A DNA stretch of 64,000 nucleotides from Bog-473 sp963824195 (GTDB lineage Bacteria > Actinomycetota > Acidimicrobiia > Acidimicrobiales > RAAP-2): positions 251,187-315,186 of the forward strand of contig CAWGOJ010000001.1 of assembly GCA_963824195.1 (NCBI GenBank). Direction: 5' to 3'. Positions 36,026 through 46,759 of this stretch are shown in pieces; position 1 is the first letter of the stretch; every line of letters begins with the position of its first letter. The notes beneath the pieces were generated by a model. That model saw only the letters and a list, made by a program, of their open reading frames with translations, did not search any database and was not told the DNA's origin. Both the position numbers and the translations under genes were made by a program.

Positions 36026-36325
36026 GTGGGAAGCCCTCTGGGATGTGAGGCAATGCGTGTCGAAGGGAGCCCGCTCCTTCACCCAGTGTGCAGAGCTACG
36101 GTGACGCGGGTGAGTGAACGGACCCCCACATCGGGGACTGAGTGGGTTCGTCGGATGAGTGGCGGGTCCCTCGCCTCTGGACACGAGTATGTGTTGGAGG
36201 ATGCGACTGGCAACCGCCTGGCGACATCTAAGTACTCGTGGTTAGGCTTTCTGAAGCAAATCGAGCCGCCGGGAGAAGTCGAGCAGGAACCCAGCGCCGG
36301 GTCGCTCCCGGCTGCTGTCTCCTGA
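36026..36325 (+). CDS. Small hypothetical protein
   Basis: An open frame of 99 codons with no recognisable motif; one stretch (SGHEYVLEDATGNRLATSK) looks protein-like. No good ribosome site is seen. It lies between the IS3 remnant and the ABC cluster and could be non-coding. Confidence 0.25.
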   Translation: MGSPLGCEAMRVEGSPLLHPVCRATVTRVSERTPTSGTEWVRRMSGGSLASGHEYVLEDATGNRLATSKYSWLGFLKQIEPPGEVEQEPSAGSLPAAVS

Positions 36326-36504
36326 ATGCGCCCCCGTCACCTTGGCGCCTCTGCGTTGAACGTGACCTTGGGCTACGAGCAACCGCGTTCCGAGCATGGG
36401 TGGCCGACCCAGCCGTTGTAGCCACCCGTGCATGATCGACTGTGCTCGATAACGTGGACGTCACTGCGGTCAGCGACTCCCAGCTGTGCGTACTAGCGGC
36501 AATG

Positions 36505-37179
36505 TCATCCGCCGGTTGATCCATTCGGCGAGCCAGCGCCGAGAGCGCCGAGTCCTGAGAATCCTGAGGACACGCCGGCCTGGGTCGCCGAGACGGACGA
36601 CGCGTTGACGGTCCCGTTCTTGGACTTCGTGCCCTGCACGGTCACGCTGTCACCGGGCTGAAGGCTCGACAAGGAGGACTTGGCGTTTCGATTGAGAGTC
36701 GTGTTCGATGTGACGGTCACCGCCACCAACTTGCCGCTGGAATCGGTCACGTAGAGCGTGTTCCCGACGATATCGGTGACCGTTCCCGAGGTGGCGTTCG
36801 ACGGGAGCCCGGGAAACCCACCGGACCCCCCGGAGCCCGAACTGCGCGCTCCCGGGAACCCTCCGGATCCAAAGGGTGACCCACTGCCAAAGGCTGATGT
36901 CGCAGACGCCGAGCTCGAGGAGTGGCGCTGGAGGTAGGCGCCGGCCCAGAGGCCGATCGACGCCACGAGCAGGACCAGCAGAACAGCCATGAGCCACGGG
37001 ATCCGGAAGCCCTTGGCCGGTCCCCGGCTCGGCCACTCGCTCTCCTCGTTCTCGAAGAGAGCGTCGACGTCGCCGGCACCACCGTCGGACACCTCTGCGA
37101 CTGGGACCTGTGAGGTGGGGTCGATGTGAAGTTCTTGGGTGGGAGAGACCGGGTCGAGCTCCGTCTCGGTATCAGCCAT
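36505..37179 (-). CDS. Membrane-anchored DUF5666-like protein
   Basis: The product is 224 residues: an acidic cytoplasmic N-terminus (about 60 residues), one membrane helix (IPWLMAVLLVLLVASIGLWA), a Ser/Gly/Phe-rich linker, and an extracytoplasmic small beta domain (GTVTDIVGNTLYVTDSSGK, then LQPGDSVTVQGTKSKNGTV) of the DUF5666 type. The ATG has AAGGAG eight bases upstream. It follows the ABC permease by 17 bases and is the last gene of the cluster, suggesting an accessory envelope role for the transporter. Confidence 0.8.
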   Translation of the reverse strand: MADTETELDPVSPTQELHIDPTSQVPVAEVSDGGAGDVDALFENEESEWPSRGPAKGFRIPWLMAVLLVLLVASIGLWAGAYLQRHSSSSASATSAFGSGSPFGSGGFPGARSSGSGGSGGFPGLPSNATSGTVTDIVGNTLYVTDSSGKLVAVTVTSNTTLNRNAKSSLSSLQPGDSVTVQGTKSKNGTVNASSVSATQAGVSSGFSGLGALGAGSPNGSTGG

Positions 37180-37196
37180 GGCTATTTCTCCTTCAT

Positions 37197-38419
37197 CTAC
37201 TCGTGCCTGAGGGCATCGATGGGGCGCAAGGAGGCCGCTCGAAACGCGGGGTACAGGCCGGCGAAGATGCCCACCAAGAGCGCGACGCCAAAGGCCAGGG
37301 GGATCGAGTAAGTCGCCAACACCGGTTGCACGCCGTCGATCCGGAATCGGACGACGAAGAGTCCTGCGAGCACCCCCAAGACGCCACCGAGCAATGAGAT
37401 GACGACGGCCTCGATCAAGAACTGGCCCAGCACCACCGATTTGGGGGCGCCGATCGCCTTGCGAATGCCGATCTCACGCGTGCGCTCGGTGACGGTGACC
37501 AACATGATGTTCATCACGCCGATCGCTCCGACCAGCAAGGACACGGCTGCGACCCATCCGAGCAGCGCCGTGAAGGTCTTCGAGCTCGACGTTGCGGTCG
37601 AGAGCAAGCTGGCCTGGTTCAACACGCTGAAGGGGAGGTTGGAAACCGTGGTGTCGTTCTGGGCGGCCAAGATGCTCTCGACCTCGCTTTGGGCCAGGCT
37701 GAGCGTCGCCGAGGACTTCCCTTGGACCAAGAGCTGTGAGAACGATTGTGATTCGCCGGTCAACTGATCCTGAACGGCCGTGTAGGGCGTGATGGCGACC
37801 GCGTCCCATTGCTCAGCCCGCTGCTGCCCTTCGAGGCCAACAAGCCGATGACCGTGAATTCCGACGATCCAAGCTGGACCTGTTTGCCCAGCGGGTTCGA
37901 GCCGGTGGCGAACAGACTACTTGCAGTCGACGAGCCGAGATCGACGACCAAGGCATGCGCCTTCACGTCAGCGCTCGAAATGGACCGACCCGATTGAACG
38001 GTGTAGTTCGATGCCGGAAGATACGACGGCGTCGAACCGATCACCGACGTCGTCGCACTCGCCCCTTGATAGGTGGCGGTCTCGCTGGTGGTGATAACGG
38101 GCGAAACCGACTGCACGTCGGGCGCGTTGTTCGGATCGGAGATCAGTTTGACGTCCGTCTGCGTCAAGACGGCGTTGCGCGACTGGGTTCCCGTCTGCGA
38201 GGTGCCACCGCCGAATCGTCCGCCGCTGAAGACCGTCAACGTATTGGTACCCAAACGGTTGATGGAGTTGGCCATCGCTTGGGACGAACCGGTCCCCACC
38301 GCCAACAACACGATCACCGCGGCCACCCCGATGAGTACCCCGAGCATCGTCAGCAAGGACCGCAACTTGTTCAAGCTGATGCCGCGCAATGCCATGAGGG
38401 CATTGGCCAAGATGCTCAC
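37197..38419 (-). CDS. MacB/FtsX-type ABC transporter permease, frameshifted at 37805
   Basis: The first part (from the GTG at 38419) has the cytoplasmic-anchor helix (KLRSLLTMLGVLIGVAAVIV) and a large extracytoplasmic MacB_PCD domain. The second part has three FtsX-type helices (GWVAAVSLLVGAIGVMNIML, then TERTREIGIRKAIGA and the last helices near the C-terminus). The two parts join if one C is added to the CCC run at 37805-37807, giving NGDAVAITPY across the break. The start overlaps the ATPase stop by four bases (GTGA). With the ATPase and adaptor it forms a mechanotransmission-type exporter. Confidence 0.85.
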
Positions 38420-39173
38420 GGCCGACCCGCCAGTGTGCTCGAGCCTTCGGCCTGGCACACGTGAGCCAGGTGGGACTCGTGGGGGTGTGCCGGCGTCTGG
38501 TGGTGGTCCTGTGTGATGACGCCGTCGCGCAGGCGGACGACCCGAGTGGCATATGCCGCAATATCCTCTTCGTGGGTGATCATCACCACGGTCCGGCCTT
38601 GGGCATGCAAACTGGCAAACGCCGACATCACGTCCACGCTCGATGTGGAGTCGAGATTTCCGGTCGGTTCGTCAGCGAGGATCAAGGACGGATTGGTGAC
38701 GATGGCGCGGGCAACGGCGACTCGCTGCTGTTGGCCACCGGACAGCTCGTTGGGAAAGTGGCCCATCCGATCGGCAAGCCCGACCGATTCGAGCGCGCCT
38801 TCGGCTCGATGGCGCCGCTCCTTGGTCGACACACCCGCATAGGCCATCGGGAGCTCCACGTTCACGATGGCCGACATGGTGGGGAGAAGGGGAATCCCTG
38901 GAACACGAAACCGATCTTGCGATTGCGGATCCGGGACAATTCGCGGTCGTCGAGGTCGCGGATGTTTACGCCATCGAGGCGGTAGTGCCCGCTGGTCGGC
39001 ACGTCGAGGCACCCGATGATGTTCATGAGCGTCGACTTCCCTGAGCCCGACGCCCCCATGATGGCGACGAACTCTCCGCGTGAGACACTCAGCGAAACGC
39101 CTCGCGTCGCGTACACGTCGATGCCGCCCATGACATAGCGCTTGACGATGTTGGACACGCGATGACCGGCCAC
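38416..39173 (-). CDS. MacB-type ABC transporter ATPase, frameshifted at 38889
   Basis: The product has the Walker A motif in FVAIMGASGSGKSTLMNIIG, the LolD/MacB hallmark GCLDVPTSGHYRLDG, the signature LSGGQQQRVAVARAI, Walker B in LILADEPTGNLDS, and the switch His in VMITHEEDIA. The frame breaks at the Q-loop (GFVFQGF / LLPTMSAIVNVELPMAY) and is restored by one extra base in the G run 38889-38892. The start is uncertain: GTGs at 39173 and 39158 suit family length; an earlier GTG at 39233 overlaps the adaptor. It powers the permease encoded next. Confidence 0.88.
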
Positions 39174-39216
39174 CTTTCTGGCGATCCGTCCGGACCCATG
39201 CGAGTGTCCCTTGCCA

Positions 39217-41203
39217 CTACGGGGCCCCTCCACCGAAGCCGCCGCCGGGGAACCCGCCGCCGCCGCCCGTCAAGCTCGACCCGCTCGAGCTTGCACTCAC
39301 GCTCGCCGTTGGCTCGACCACCGTCTGACCTTCGTGCAGGCCGCTCGTGATCTCGGTGTAGCTGCTGCCCACGAGTCCGAGGGTGACACGGGTGACCGTC
39401 TGCACGCCCTTGGAGAGGACCTTGACCGTCGAGATGCTGCCCGTCGTGGTGATGGCGGCGCTCGACAGCTGGAGGACGTTGTTGGCGGTCTGGACGATGA
39501 CGGCGACCTGGGCGGTCATGCCCTCCTTGACCGTCGAGGGGGGGTTGGTGAGCGCCAAGGTGACCGGATAGGTGACCACGTTGCTCACGACCGACGACGT
39601 CGGTGACACGGCGGTGACGACCCCACTGACCTCGGTGCTCGAGAGGGCCGACAGCGTGATCGTCGCCGGCTGTCCGACGGCGATCTTGGTGGCGTCGGCC
39701 TCGGCATAGTTCGCGACGACCTCGAGGCTGCCCAGGCTCTCGATGGTGATGAAGGTCGAAGACGAGCTCGAGCTCGAGCTGGTGGACGAACCGGTCCCAG
39801 AACTCCGGACGATCCCGAGCTGCCCGTCGAACCCGAGCCGGTGCTCGATGAGCCCGTCGAACCCGAGCCGGTGCTGGCCGACGATCCCGTGCTACCCGTC
39901 GAACCCGAGCCGCTGGACCCGCTCGAGGCGGCAGCTGTGGACCCCGAGGTACTCGACCCCGATCCTCCGACCGTCTGGCCGACCGATCCGCTCACGACCG
40001 TCACGGTTCCACTGATCGAAGCCCGGAGGGTGGTGTTGGCCAGCGCCTTGGTGTCCACGGTGACTGTCACCTGGTCCTGGGCGACCGTGGCCTCGTCCTG
40101 TGAGATCGTGGCCGACGTGACCACCATGTTCGCCTGGTTCGACTGGACCGTGAGTTGTTGGGCCGCAATGGTCGACTGGTCCTTGGCCACGGCCTGTTGG
40201 TAGGTGGTGATGTTGGCCTGGTCGGTCACACACGAGCTCTGGGCGGTGGTGAAGGACACGCTGACGCCCGTGGTGGTTCCGGCCGATTCGATGCGACGAG
40301 CTCGAAGAGGTAGGTCGTGTTGGGGTTCAGTCCCGTCACGACCGCCGATACGTTCGTCGGGCTCGTTCCAGAGCCCACGCTCGTAGTGGGGGTCGAGGAG
40401 CCAAACGAGGTCGATGTGCCATAGGAGAAGAAGTAGGTGGTGGAGCCGCCGTTCGCCGTCACCGTGCCCCCCAGCGTCGCCGTCGTCGTGCCGATCGCGC
40501 TGGCCGATCCGGTACTCACCGAAGGGGCAGAGACGGAGGAGTCTGCGGGGATGGCCGCAGCGTTCGTGGTCGACGTGGTGCCCCCTCCTCCGGTCCCTCC
40601 AGTCCCCGTCCCCCCAGTCCCCGTCCCAGTAGTCCCCGTCACAGCTGACGAGGCACTCGAGGCAGGACATCCCAAGGCCTGGTCAGAGCTGAGGGCGGAC
40701 TGTGCGGTCGCCAAGCTCTGCTCGTCGGCGGTCAATTGGTTCTGATCGTTGGTCAATTGTTGCTGCGAGGACACCAAGGTGGCCTGGTTCTGAGCTTGCT
40801 GCGCCGGTGTGCCTCCGGCCAAGTCGTGAGCCAGCGTGGTCTGCGCACTGGCCAAGGAGGCCTCCGCAGACTTGAGATTGGCCTGGGCCTGAGCCGGATC
40901 GATGGTTGCCAGCACCTCGCCCGCGCTGACCTGGTCTCCGACCTTGACGTTGAGTGACGTGAGGGTCCCGCTGGAGTCGAAGTTGTCGCTCGCCGACGTC
41001 ACCGCCGACGTATTGCCCGACGCGGACACGCTCTCTTGGACAGTCCCTCTCGTCACCGTGACCGTTCGCGCCACACCTGGGGTCGCCGATGACGTGCCGT
41101 AGATCGAGTACAGCGCGACACTGGCCACGACGGCTACCGCTAGTGCGAGCGCTGCATAGCCGATGATCTTGCGACACGAGCGGGGGCCACGGTCGTCAGA
41201 CAT
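39217..41203 (-). CDS. HlyD/MacA-like adaptor with FnIII-like insert, two frame breaks
   Basis: An N-terminal membrane helix (IIGYAALALAVAVVASVALY) is followed by a lipoyl-type half (GTLTSLNVKVGDQVSAGEVL) and a first coiled-coil helix rich in Gln/Asp (to about residue 170). A Thr/Gly linker then leads into an FnIII-like domain (ATLGGTVTANGGSTTYFFSY ... TGLNPNTTYLFELVA). After a frame break near 40290 the second coiled-coil helix (ITTYQQAVAKDQSTIAAQQL), the second lipoyl half, a Ser/Gly/Thr repeat and, past another break near 39800, the beta-barrel and membrane-proximal domains follow. Full length would be near 660 residues. Confidence 0.8.
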
Positions 41204-41258
41204 GGGTGTCCTTTCAATGAGTCAGAGAGTCGAGAGGGGGTTGCTAGGCGTGAGCCCC

Positions 41259-41840
41259 TCAGCCCGAGCTCCCCGGCGTGGTTCCCGTGCCCGTCGGGAG
41301 CAAGGCCTTGCAGGCGGCTTGGGCGGCCTGATAGGTGGGCGAGGAGGTGTCGACGGTACTCGGGGTCGACGTGCTCGAGCCCGGAGTGACCGATGGCACG
41401 GTGACACCATGGAGCTTCATGCAGTTGCGATAGGAGGCGAACGCCGTGCTGGAGGATCTACCGGATCCTCCAGGGAACCCTCCCTTTGGCTGCAGGCTGG
41501 CGCATTGCTTGAGTGCGGCTTGGGCTTTCGAATTGCCGCCGAAGCCGCCGGGGGCACCAGCAGGTGGCTTGCCACCGGAGAAACCGGCCGGCTGACCGCC
41601 GCTGGCTCCTCGGGCTGGCAACTTCAATCCGTGCTTGGACAAGCACTTCTGGAACGCCGAGAACGACGAGCCTGACGATTTTGAAGTCGATGACTTCGCC
41701 GTCGTCCGTTTCGTTGCCGCGCTGCTGACGCCGCCGCTGTACGCAGTGAGGGCGAGACCGATGGCGCAGACTCCGATCAGCGCCAGGACGCGCTGGCTTC
41801 GGCTCAATGCGCCCCGACGGGAGAGGCGAGTGGTGTTCAT
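41259..41840 (-). CDS. Exported protein with repeated F/Y-x2-C-x3-HG motif
   Basis: The product is 193 residues with a signal peptide (SRSQRVLALIGVCAIGLALT) and Ser/Thr/Gly-rich spacers. Two copies of one motif are visible: FSAFQKCLSKHGLKLP and FASYRNCMKLHGVTVP, each followed by a later Ala-rich C..L segment (ALKQCASL and AQAACKALLP). Similar CM..HG..xP motifs occur in actinobacterial exported proteins near ABC/two-component loci. The Cys-His spacing suggests metal or haem binding or a redox role, but no function is established. It is the first gene of the cluster read leftwards, divergent from the response regulator. Confidence 0.75.
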   Translation of the reverse strand: MNTTRLSRRGALSRSQRVLALIGVCAIGLALTAYSGGVSSAATKRTTAKSSTSKSSGSSFSAFQKCLSKHGLKLPARGASGGQPAGFSGGKPPAGAPGGFGGNSKAQAALKQCASLQPKGGFPGGSGRSSSTAFASYRNCMKLHGVTVPSVTPGSSTSTPSTVDTSSPTYQAAQAACKALLPTGTGTTPGSSG

Positions 41841-42082
41841 GGAGTCGAAGGGTGACAGGTGGCTCTGTGACGTCGATGCAGGAATCTCGCGGGTTTCCTG
41901 AAGGCGTCAGTGCCATTGCCAGTCGGCGGATAGCGGGCGCCCCGTCACGGGCATCGGGTATCCACAAGGACCCTTCGTTGGGCGTGGAAGTCGTTCGCCA
42001 ATGTCGACGGGCCCGACACGCGTTCATCGGACCCACAGGAACCCTCCAGGCAACCTCAATCTTCTCAGGCCACACTGCAGCG

Positions 42083-42761
42083 ATGCGCCCCCGGATCCTG
42101 GTGGTCGAAGACGAGGAGAACGTCGCCTTTGTGGTTCGCACCGCGCTACGCCTGGCCGGCTATGCGACGGTCGACACGACCAGCGGACGAGACGCACTCC
42201 AAGTGGTCTTTGCCGAAGAGGCCTTCGACCTGATCGTTCTCGACGTCATGCTGCCCGATCTCGATGGATTCGAAGTATGTCGACGCCTGCGATTCGACCG
42301 CTCTGACATCCCGGTGATCTTCCTCACCGCTTCCGACACAGTCGAGGACCGTCCGCGGCTTGAGCATTGGGGGCGACGACTACCTCACCAAGCCCTTCAG
42401 CGTCGAGGAGCTCGTCGCCAGGGTCGAGGCGATCCTGCGCCGCTCGGGAAAGTCGACCGAGTCGCAGCTCCTCGTGTGCCGAGACCTGATCCTCGACGAC
42501 GAAGCACACCAGGTAACCCGGGGGGGGAAGACCGTCGAGCTCTCCTTGACCGAGTACAAGCTGCTCCGGTTTCTGATGCGCAACGCCGGTCACGTGATGA
42601 CTCGGGCGCAGATCCTCGATCACGTCTGGAGTTACGACTTCAATGGTGAGTCGACGGTGGTCGAGACGTATATCTCTCTCCTGCGTCGGAAGGTCGACGC
42701 GCAACCACCTCATTTGATCCACACGGTGCGCGGAGTTGGGTACCGCCTCAACGCCCGCTAA
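42083..42761 (+). CDS. OmpR/PhoB-family response regulator, frameshifted near 42350
   Basis: The receiver domain shows the acidic pair in LVVEDEEN, phosphoacceptor Asp54 in LIVLDVMLPDLDG, the conserved Thr in VIFLTAS, and Lys in DDYLTKPFSVEEL. The DNA-binding winged helix follows (VELSLTEYKLLRFLMRNAGH ... VVETYISLLRRKVD, ending HTVRGVGYRLNAR). The frame breaks between TASDTVEDR and GLSIGGDDY, near 42350. It is divergent from the exported-protein/ABC cluster and probably controls it; ABC exporters of this kind are often regulated by an adjacent two-component system. Confidence 0.9.
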
Positions 42762-42766
42762 TCGAC

Positions 42767-44147
42767 ATGACACTTCGGCGCCGCCTCTATCTCGTGGCAG
42801 GAATTCTGGTGGCGATCGTGGCCCTCTTGGGCGTGTTGCTTCTCCGGTCAGTTGAGACCACTGGGGTCGACCAGATCGACCAGCAGCTGAGGACCGCGCT
42901 TCCAGTAGTCATCTCTCTTGACCCTCCATCCAAGCCACCCGGCCTGCCACAGCCGTCTCTGTCGCGTCTCCCAGACAACAACAGCCGCATCAGTGCGTTC
43001 TATGTGGCCACGATCTCAAAGAGCCATCGAACCGTGCTCTTCAACCCACTCAATGGGGGTGGGGCATCACCACAAGTTCCGAGCCTCGCCACCACGGTGG
43101 GTAGCAAGGTCGTCAAGATCTCGACAGTTGGGTCTCTTTCAGGGTCGGGGCGGTGGCGAGCAGTGCTCATCTCATCTCCGAGCGAGCGTCGCGAGCTCCT
43201 AGTGGCGGCGTCCCTGGCTCAAGTCGACGCGACGGCCAACCGCCTGCGCCTGGCCGTCATAGGGGCGGGCCTCGTCGTCCTCGCGGTTCTCATCGCCGCC
43301 GCAGTCTGGGTCGTGCGATTGGGCTTGCGGCCCATTGCCGATGTCACCGAGGCGGCCGACGCCATTGCGTCTGGGGACAGGACGCGTCGAGTCGCTGGGC
43401 CAGAGGGAGGGACCGAAGCGGCGCACCTGGCGCGAGCCTTCAACCTCATGCTCGATGAGCAACAGTCACTCGAATCACGTCTGCGCCAATTTGTGGCCGA
43501 CGCCTCACACGAGCTGCGGACACCGGTTTCGGTGATCCTTGGCGTCACCGACCTCTGGCGGCACGGGGAGCTCCGAAGCGGAGAGGCTCGTGATGACGCC
43601 ATGCGCCGAAATTGGTCAATCAGGCGCACAGATGGCCGGACTCGTGGAGGATCTCTTGCTCTTGGCGCGCCTCGATGAAGGCAGATCGCTCAGCTCGGGC
43701 CCAGTGGACGTCTCCAGGCTCATCGATGCCGTCGTAGAGGATGCGTCCGCGACGCATCCTCTACGCACTGTGTGCGTCGATGCTCCTGGTCCGGTCATGG
43801 TGGAAGGCGACGAATCCTCCTTGCGTCAGGTCATCGTCAACCTGGTCACGAATTCGCTGACCTATACGCCACCCACAGCGACGATCACAGTGCACGCAGC
43901 TTCGCTGGAGGACAAGGTTGTGCTCGAGGTCCAAGACACTGGACCTGGCATGAGTCCGCATGATGCGAGCAAAGCCTTCGACCGCTTTTGGAGGGCCGAG
44001 GCCAGTCGGACCCGTCCGGGCAGCGGCCTTGGCCTTTCCATCGTAGCTGGCATCGTGGCCGCGCACGGTGGAGAGGTCACGCTGGAATCGGACACCAACC
44101 GCGGCACTGAAGTCCGTGTGGTGCTGCCTTCGACACAAGGAACATGA
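42767..44147 (+). CDS. Sensor histidine kinase, frameshifted near 43600
   Basis: Two membrane helices (about residues 7-28 and 160-183) flank an extracytoplasmic sensor domain of about 130 residues. A HAMP-like region, the HisKA helix with phosphoacceptor His in ADASHELRTPVSVI (about residue 246), and an HATPase domain follow (NLVTNSLTYTPP for N box, DTGPGMSP for G1, GSGLGLSIV for G2). The frame changes near 43600 between DDAMR and EIGQSGAQM. It begins five bases after the response regulator stop. The ligand is unknown. Confidence 0.9.
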
Positions 44148-45424
44148 TCGATACGGTCCGGATCTCCTCACAGCAAATTCGCGATCAATGTTCAAGGAAC
44201 TGCCAGGCCGACCTGCCACCGTGACGACGTTGACGGATAAGTCGACCACCCTCGTGAAGGAGCTCACGATGAGAACCGCATTACGCTCGACCGAAAGACA
44301 CGCGAACCTCAAAGCTGTGCCGTCTGTCCGCCGGCGCACCCGGCGTGCCATAGCGGTCGCTCCTCTAGGTGTCGCCGATGGCCCCCGTTGGCTTCTTGGC
44401 CTCAGATGCGAGGTTGGGGACCTCAACGTAATTGGTCATCCCCAAGGAGAAGCTAGACCTGGGTCAGGCGAGCGATCGATGCGTCAGCGAATCCAGTCTG
44501 GCGACGCAGTGTCATCTCGCCGTTGGCGCTCGCGATTGGTAGTGTTCCTCGCAACCGTGCAACGTCGCCGGTTCTCTTGGCCTCCCCGTCCGACGACGCG
44601 ACCATGGTTCCTAATGGTGGTTCTTGGACGTCAACAAGAAACGTTGGGGTATTCCAGATCGGCACTGCCCCCTCGAGGGGCACACCGTGGAGTCGGCGCC
44701 CCCCAGGATTCTCTTTCGAACGGGAGGGCTGGTAAAGAAAACCGCAGCCAGGCCAGCTTCCCACGCGAAGATTGCGAAAGCACCGCCGACTAGGAAGGCG
44801 CCGCTGGTAGGAACAGCCCGAATATCGCCCAAAGGTGGTCGTTAGATCCCACGAAGATCCCACCAAACAAGGCTTACGGTATCGTGAAGTATTTCCTGGC
44901 CATGTGCGCTGTGCGTCCTATTCCCCCAGCTAGCGGTCTGAATCAGTGGGTCTCCTGCGTACACCCCATAACCCTAAAGACGACCGGAATAGGTCTCATA
45001 ACCCGCTGGGCTCAGTCCATCCACCGCACTCAAGTGCAACTCGAACACCGGGGACGGGGAGGTTTATGAACGTCTCCTAGAACCAGATCTGCAAAAGCTC
45101 CACGCCAGACATGAACGGTCGTGCGGAACCCGCGATAGTCAGTATCGATCGCAATCCAGTCAATTCAAACCACGCTTGATTCGTTGCAAGACCGCGAATA
45201 GTCCTTCATGCCATCAACGTCCGGATAGCACGTTGCATGACTTATCGCATGCCCACTTGGCCGCAGCGATCCACTATTAGACAGCTTGCCCAGTCGAGAC
45301 CGCTGCTGCCACCGCGCCGCTGTGCGGTGCGTCGCTGAACGATTCTGCGTTCGTCTTCTCATCCGCCGGTCGAACACCAGACGTGGAGCGGAGGGCACTG
45401 ACGTCAGCATCAAAAATCGTTGCT
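44148..45424. other. 1.3 kb without a convincing gene
   Basis: Only short overlapping frames occur on both strands. One minus-strand frame (44611-44832) contains a single hydrophobic stretch (GAFLVGGAFAIFAWEAGLAA), but it has no ribosome site or family match. A tRNA-Met-like fragment of sequence near 45000 does not fold into a tRNA. Composition is less GC-rich than the flanks. It separates the two-component genes from the next, minus-strand gene. Confidence 0.45.
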
Positions 45425-46486
45425 CTAGGTGGTCCCGTAACGCCGGCGGAACAGCCCGTAGGCGACGGCTCCGGCGACCGTCGGGAGCCAGTATTGCGCC
45501 AACCGGTATGCCAACGTGGCCATCACCGCACTGCCCCCGTTGACGCCGGCGAGCACGAGGAGGCCGCTCAGGCTGGCCTCGACGATTCCCAGGCCACCGG
45601 GAGTTAACGGGAACAGGGCGATGATCCCGGCCGCCGAGTATGCGAGGAGGACCAGCCAGATGCGGGGCTGGCTGCCGGTCGCGCGCAGGGCCGCCAGAAG
45701 GCAGAGATAGTCGAGGCCGAGACGCCCCACGACGAGCACGAAGATCTGCCTCCATTCTCTTCCTAGGGCTGCCCGAATCTCGTTGCGTTGCTGCAGCAAG
45801 CGATTCTCGAGCCCCGCCAGCCGAGGATGTGGACGGCGGACCTTGTTCCAGATCCATTGGGCGGCTCTTCCCAATGCCCGCAGGGGTCGGTCCGTTTCGA
45901 GGAGCACGGCGCCCAGTCCCATGTACACCACAAACGCGGCGACCCCGATGACGGCGGCGCTGACCAATGTGTGGTTGAGCCCGGAGTCGCCCAGGACGGT
46001 GGGGAGCGTGAGTATCGGGAGCATGAGCAGACCGCCCACCCCGAGGAGCGAGGACGCTGCGAGCCCTCCGGCCGCGGTATCGGAGTTCACCCCGGCGGTT
46101 GCCAGCATCCGGTACTGGACCGCCGCGCCAGCAGCAGCGCCGCCCGGGAGCGTGTTGGTGACGGTGTTGCCCACGAGTCCCGCCGTGACCACGGCGAACC
46201 ATCCACCGGTTCGCAGGACGACGCGTTGGATCGCGAAGTTGCAAACGAAACTACCGCATTCGAACAACAAGGCGAGAACGAGCCACACGCCGCTCAACGT
46301 GGCCAACTTCGGCCATGCTCCGAGCACGGCCGAAAGGCTCGGAAGCACGACGTAGAGGGCCACGCCCGTGACGAGGAGCGTGGCGATACGCGTGACGAGG
46401 CTCCTGCGGCTTGGCTGGGTCTTCCGTCGATCAGCCATGCCGGAGTCCGCCGAGGCGGGCTTCCCGGGGATTGGAGCCGACGTCAC
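45425..46486 (-). CDS. Lysylphosphatidylglycerol-synthase-like (UPF0104/AglD) membrane protein
   Basis: The product is 353 residues with about eight membrane helices of the LPG_synthase_TM domain. Family features include GLVGNTVTNTLPGGAAAGAA, a Glu/Arg-rich cytoplasmic loop (LENRLLQQRNEIRAALGREW), and the C-terminal FPLTPGGLGIVEASLSGLLV. There is no soluble aminoacyltransferase domain, so this is the flippase-like half only. It may flip or bind a lipid in the envelope. It is convergent or tandem with the diacylglycerol kinase 273 bases away on the same strand. Confidence 0.88.
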   Translation of the reverse strand: MTSAPIPGKPASADSGMADRRKTQPSRRSLVTRIATLLVTGVALYVVLPSLSAVLGAWPKLATLSGVWLVLALLFECGSFVCNFAIQRVVLRTGGWFAVVTAGLVGNTVTNTLPGGAAAGAAVQYRMLATAGVNSDTAAGGLAASSLLGVGGLLMLPILTLPTVLGDSGLNHTLVSAAVIGVAAFVVYMGLGAVLLETDRPLRALGRAAQWIWNKVRRPHPRLAGLENRLLQQRNEIRAALGREWRQIFVLVVGRLGLDYLCLLAALRATGSQPRIWLVLLAYSAAGIIALFPLTPGGLGIVEASLSGLLVLAGVNGGSAVMATLAYRLAQYWLPTVAGAVAYGLFRRRYGTT

Positions 46487-46759
46487 CGGTCACAGATGGT
46501 CCAGAACGAGAACAGCAACGTCAGCCTGTGGCGTGCCTGCAAAGTCCTGCACATCGGCGCCCAGGCCCTCGGTACCAATGGTCTTCTGCGCCGGGCCGTC
46601 TTCCCGTCCCACACAGTGACCGGTCACTCCACCATCTTCCGATACCGGCCGACCGGCGGACGTGACTTGTGAGCCTACGTGCCGCGCTCTTTCGCGCCTG
46701 TCCTCGAGCGACAGAGCGTCCCTTAAGAACGTGGTGCGTGAAGGTGACACTGAATATGG

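Noticed and set aside
44995..45030. CTCATAACCC and GCTGGGCTCA, similar to the anticodon arm of tRNA-fMet
   Set aside because: The order is scrambled and no acceptor, D or T stem can be paired; not a tRNA.
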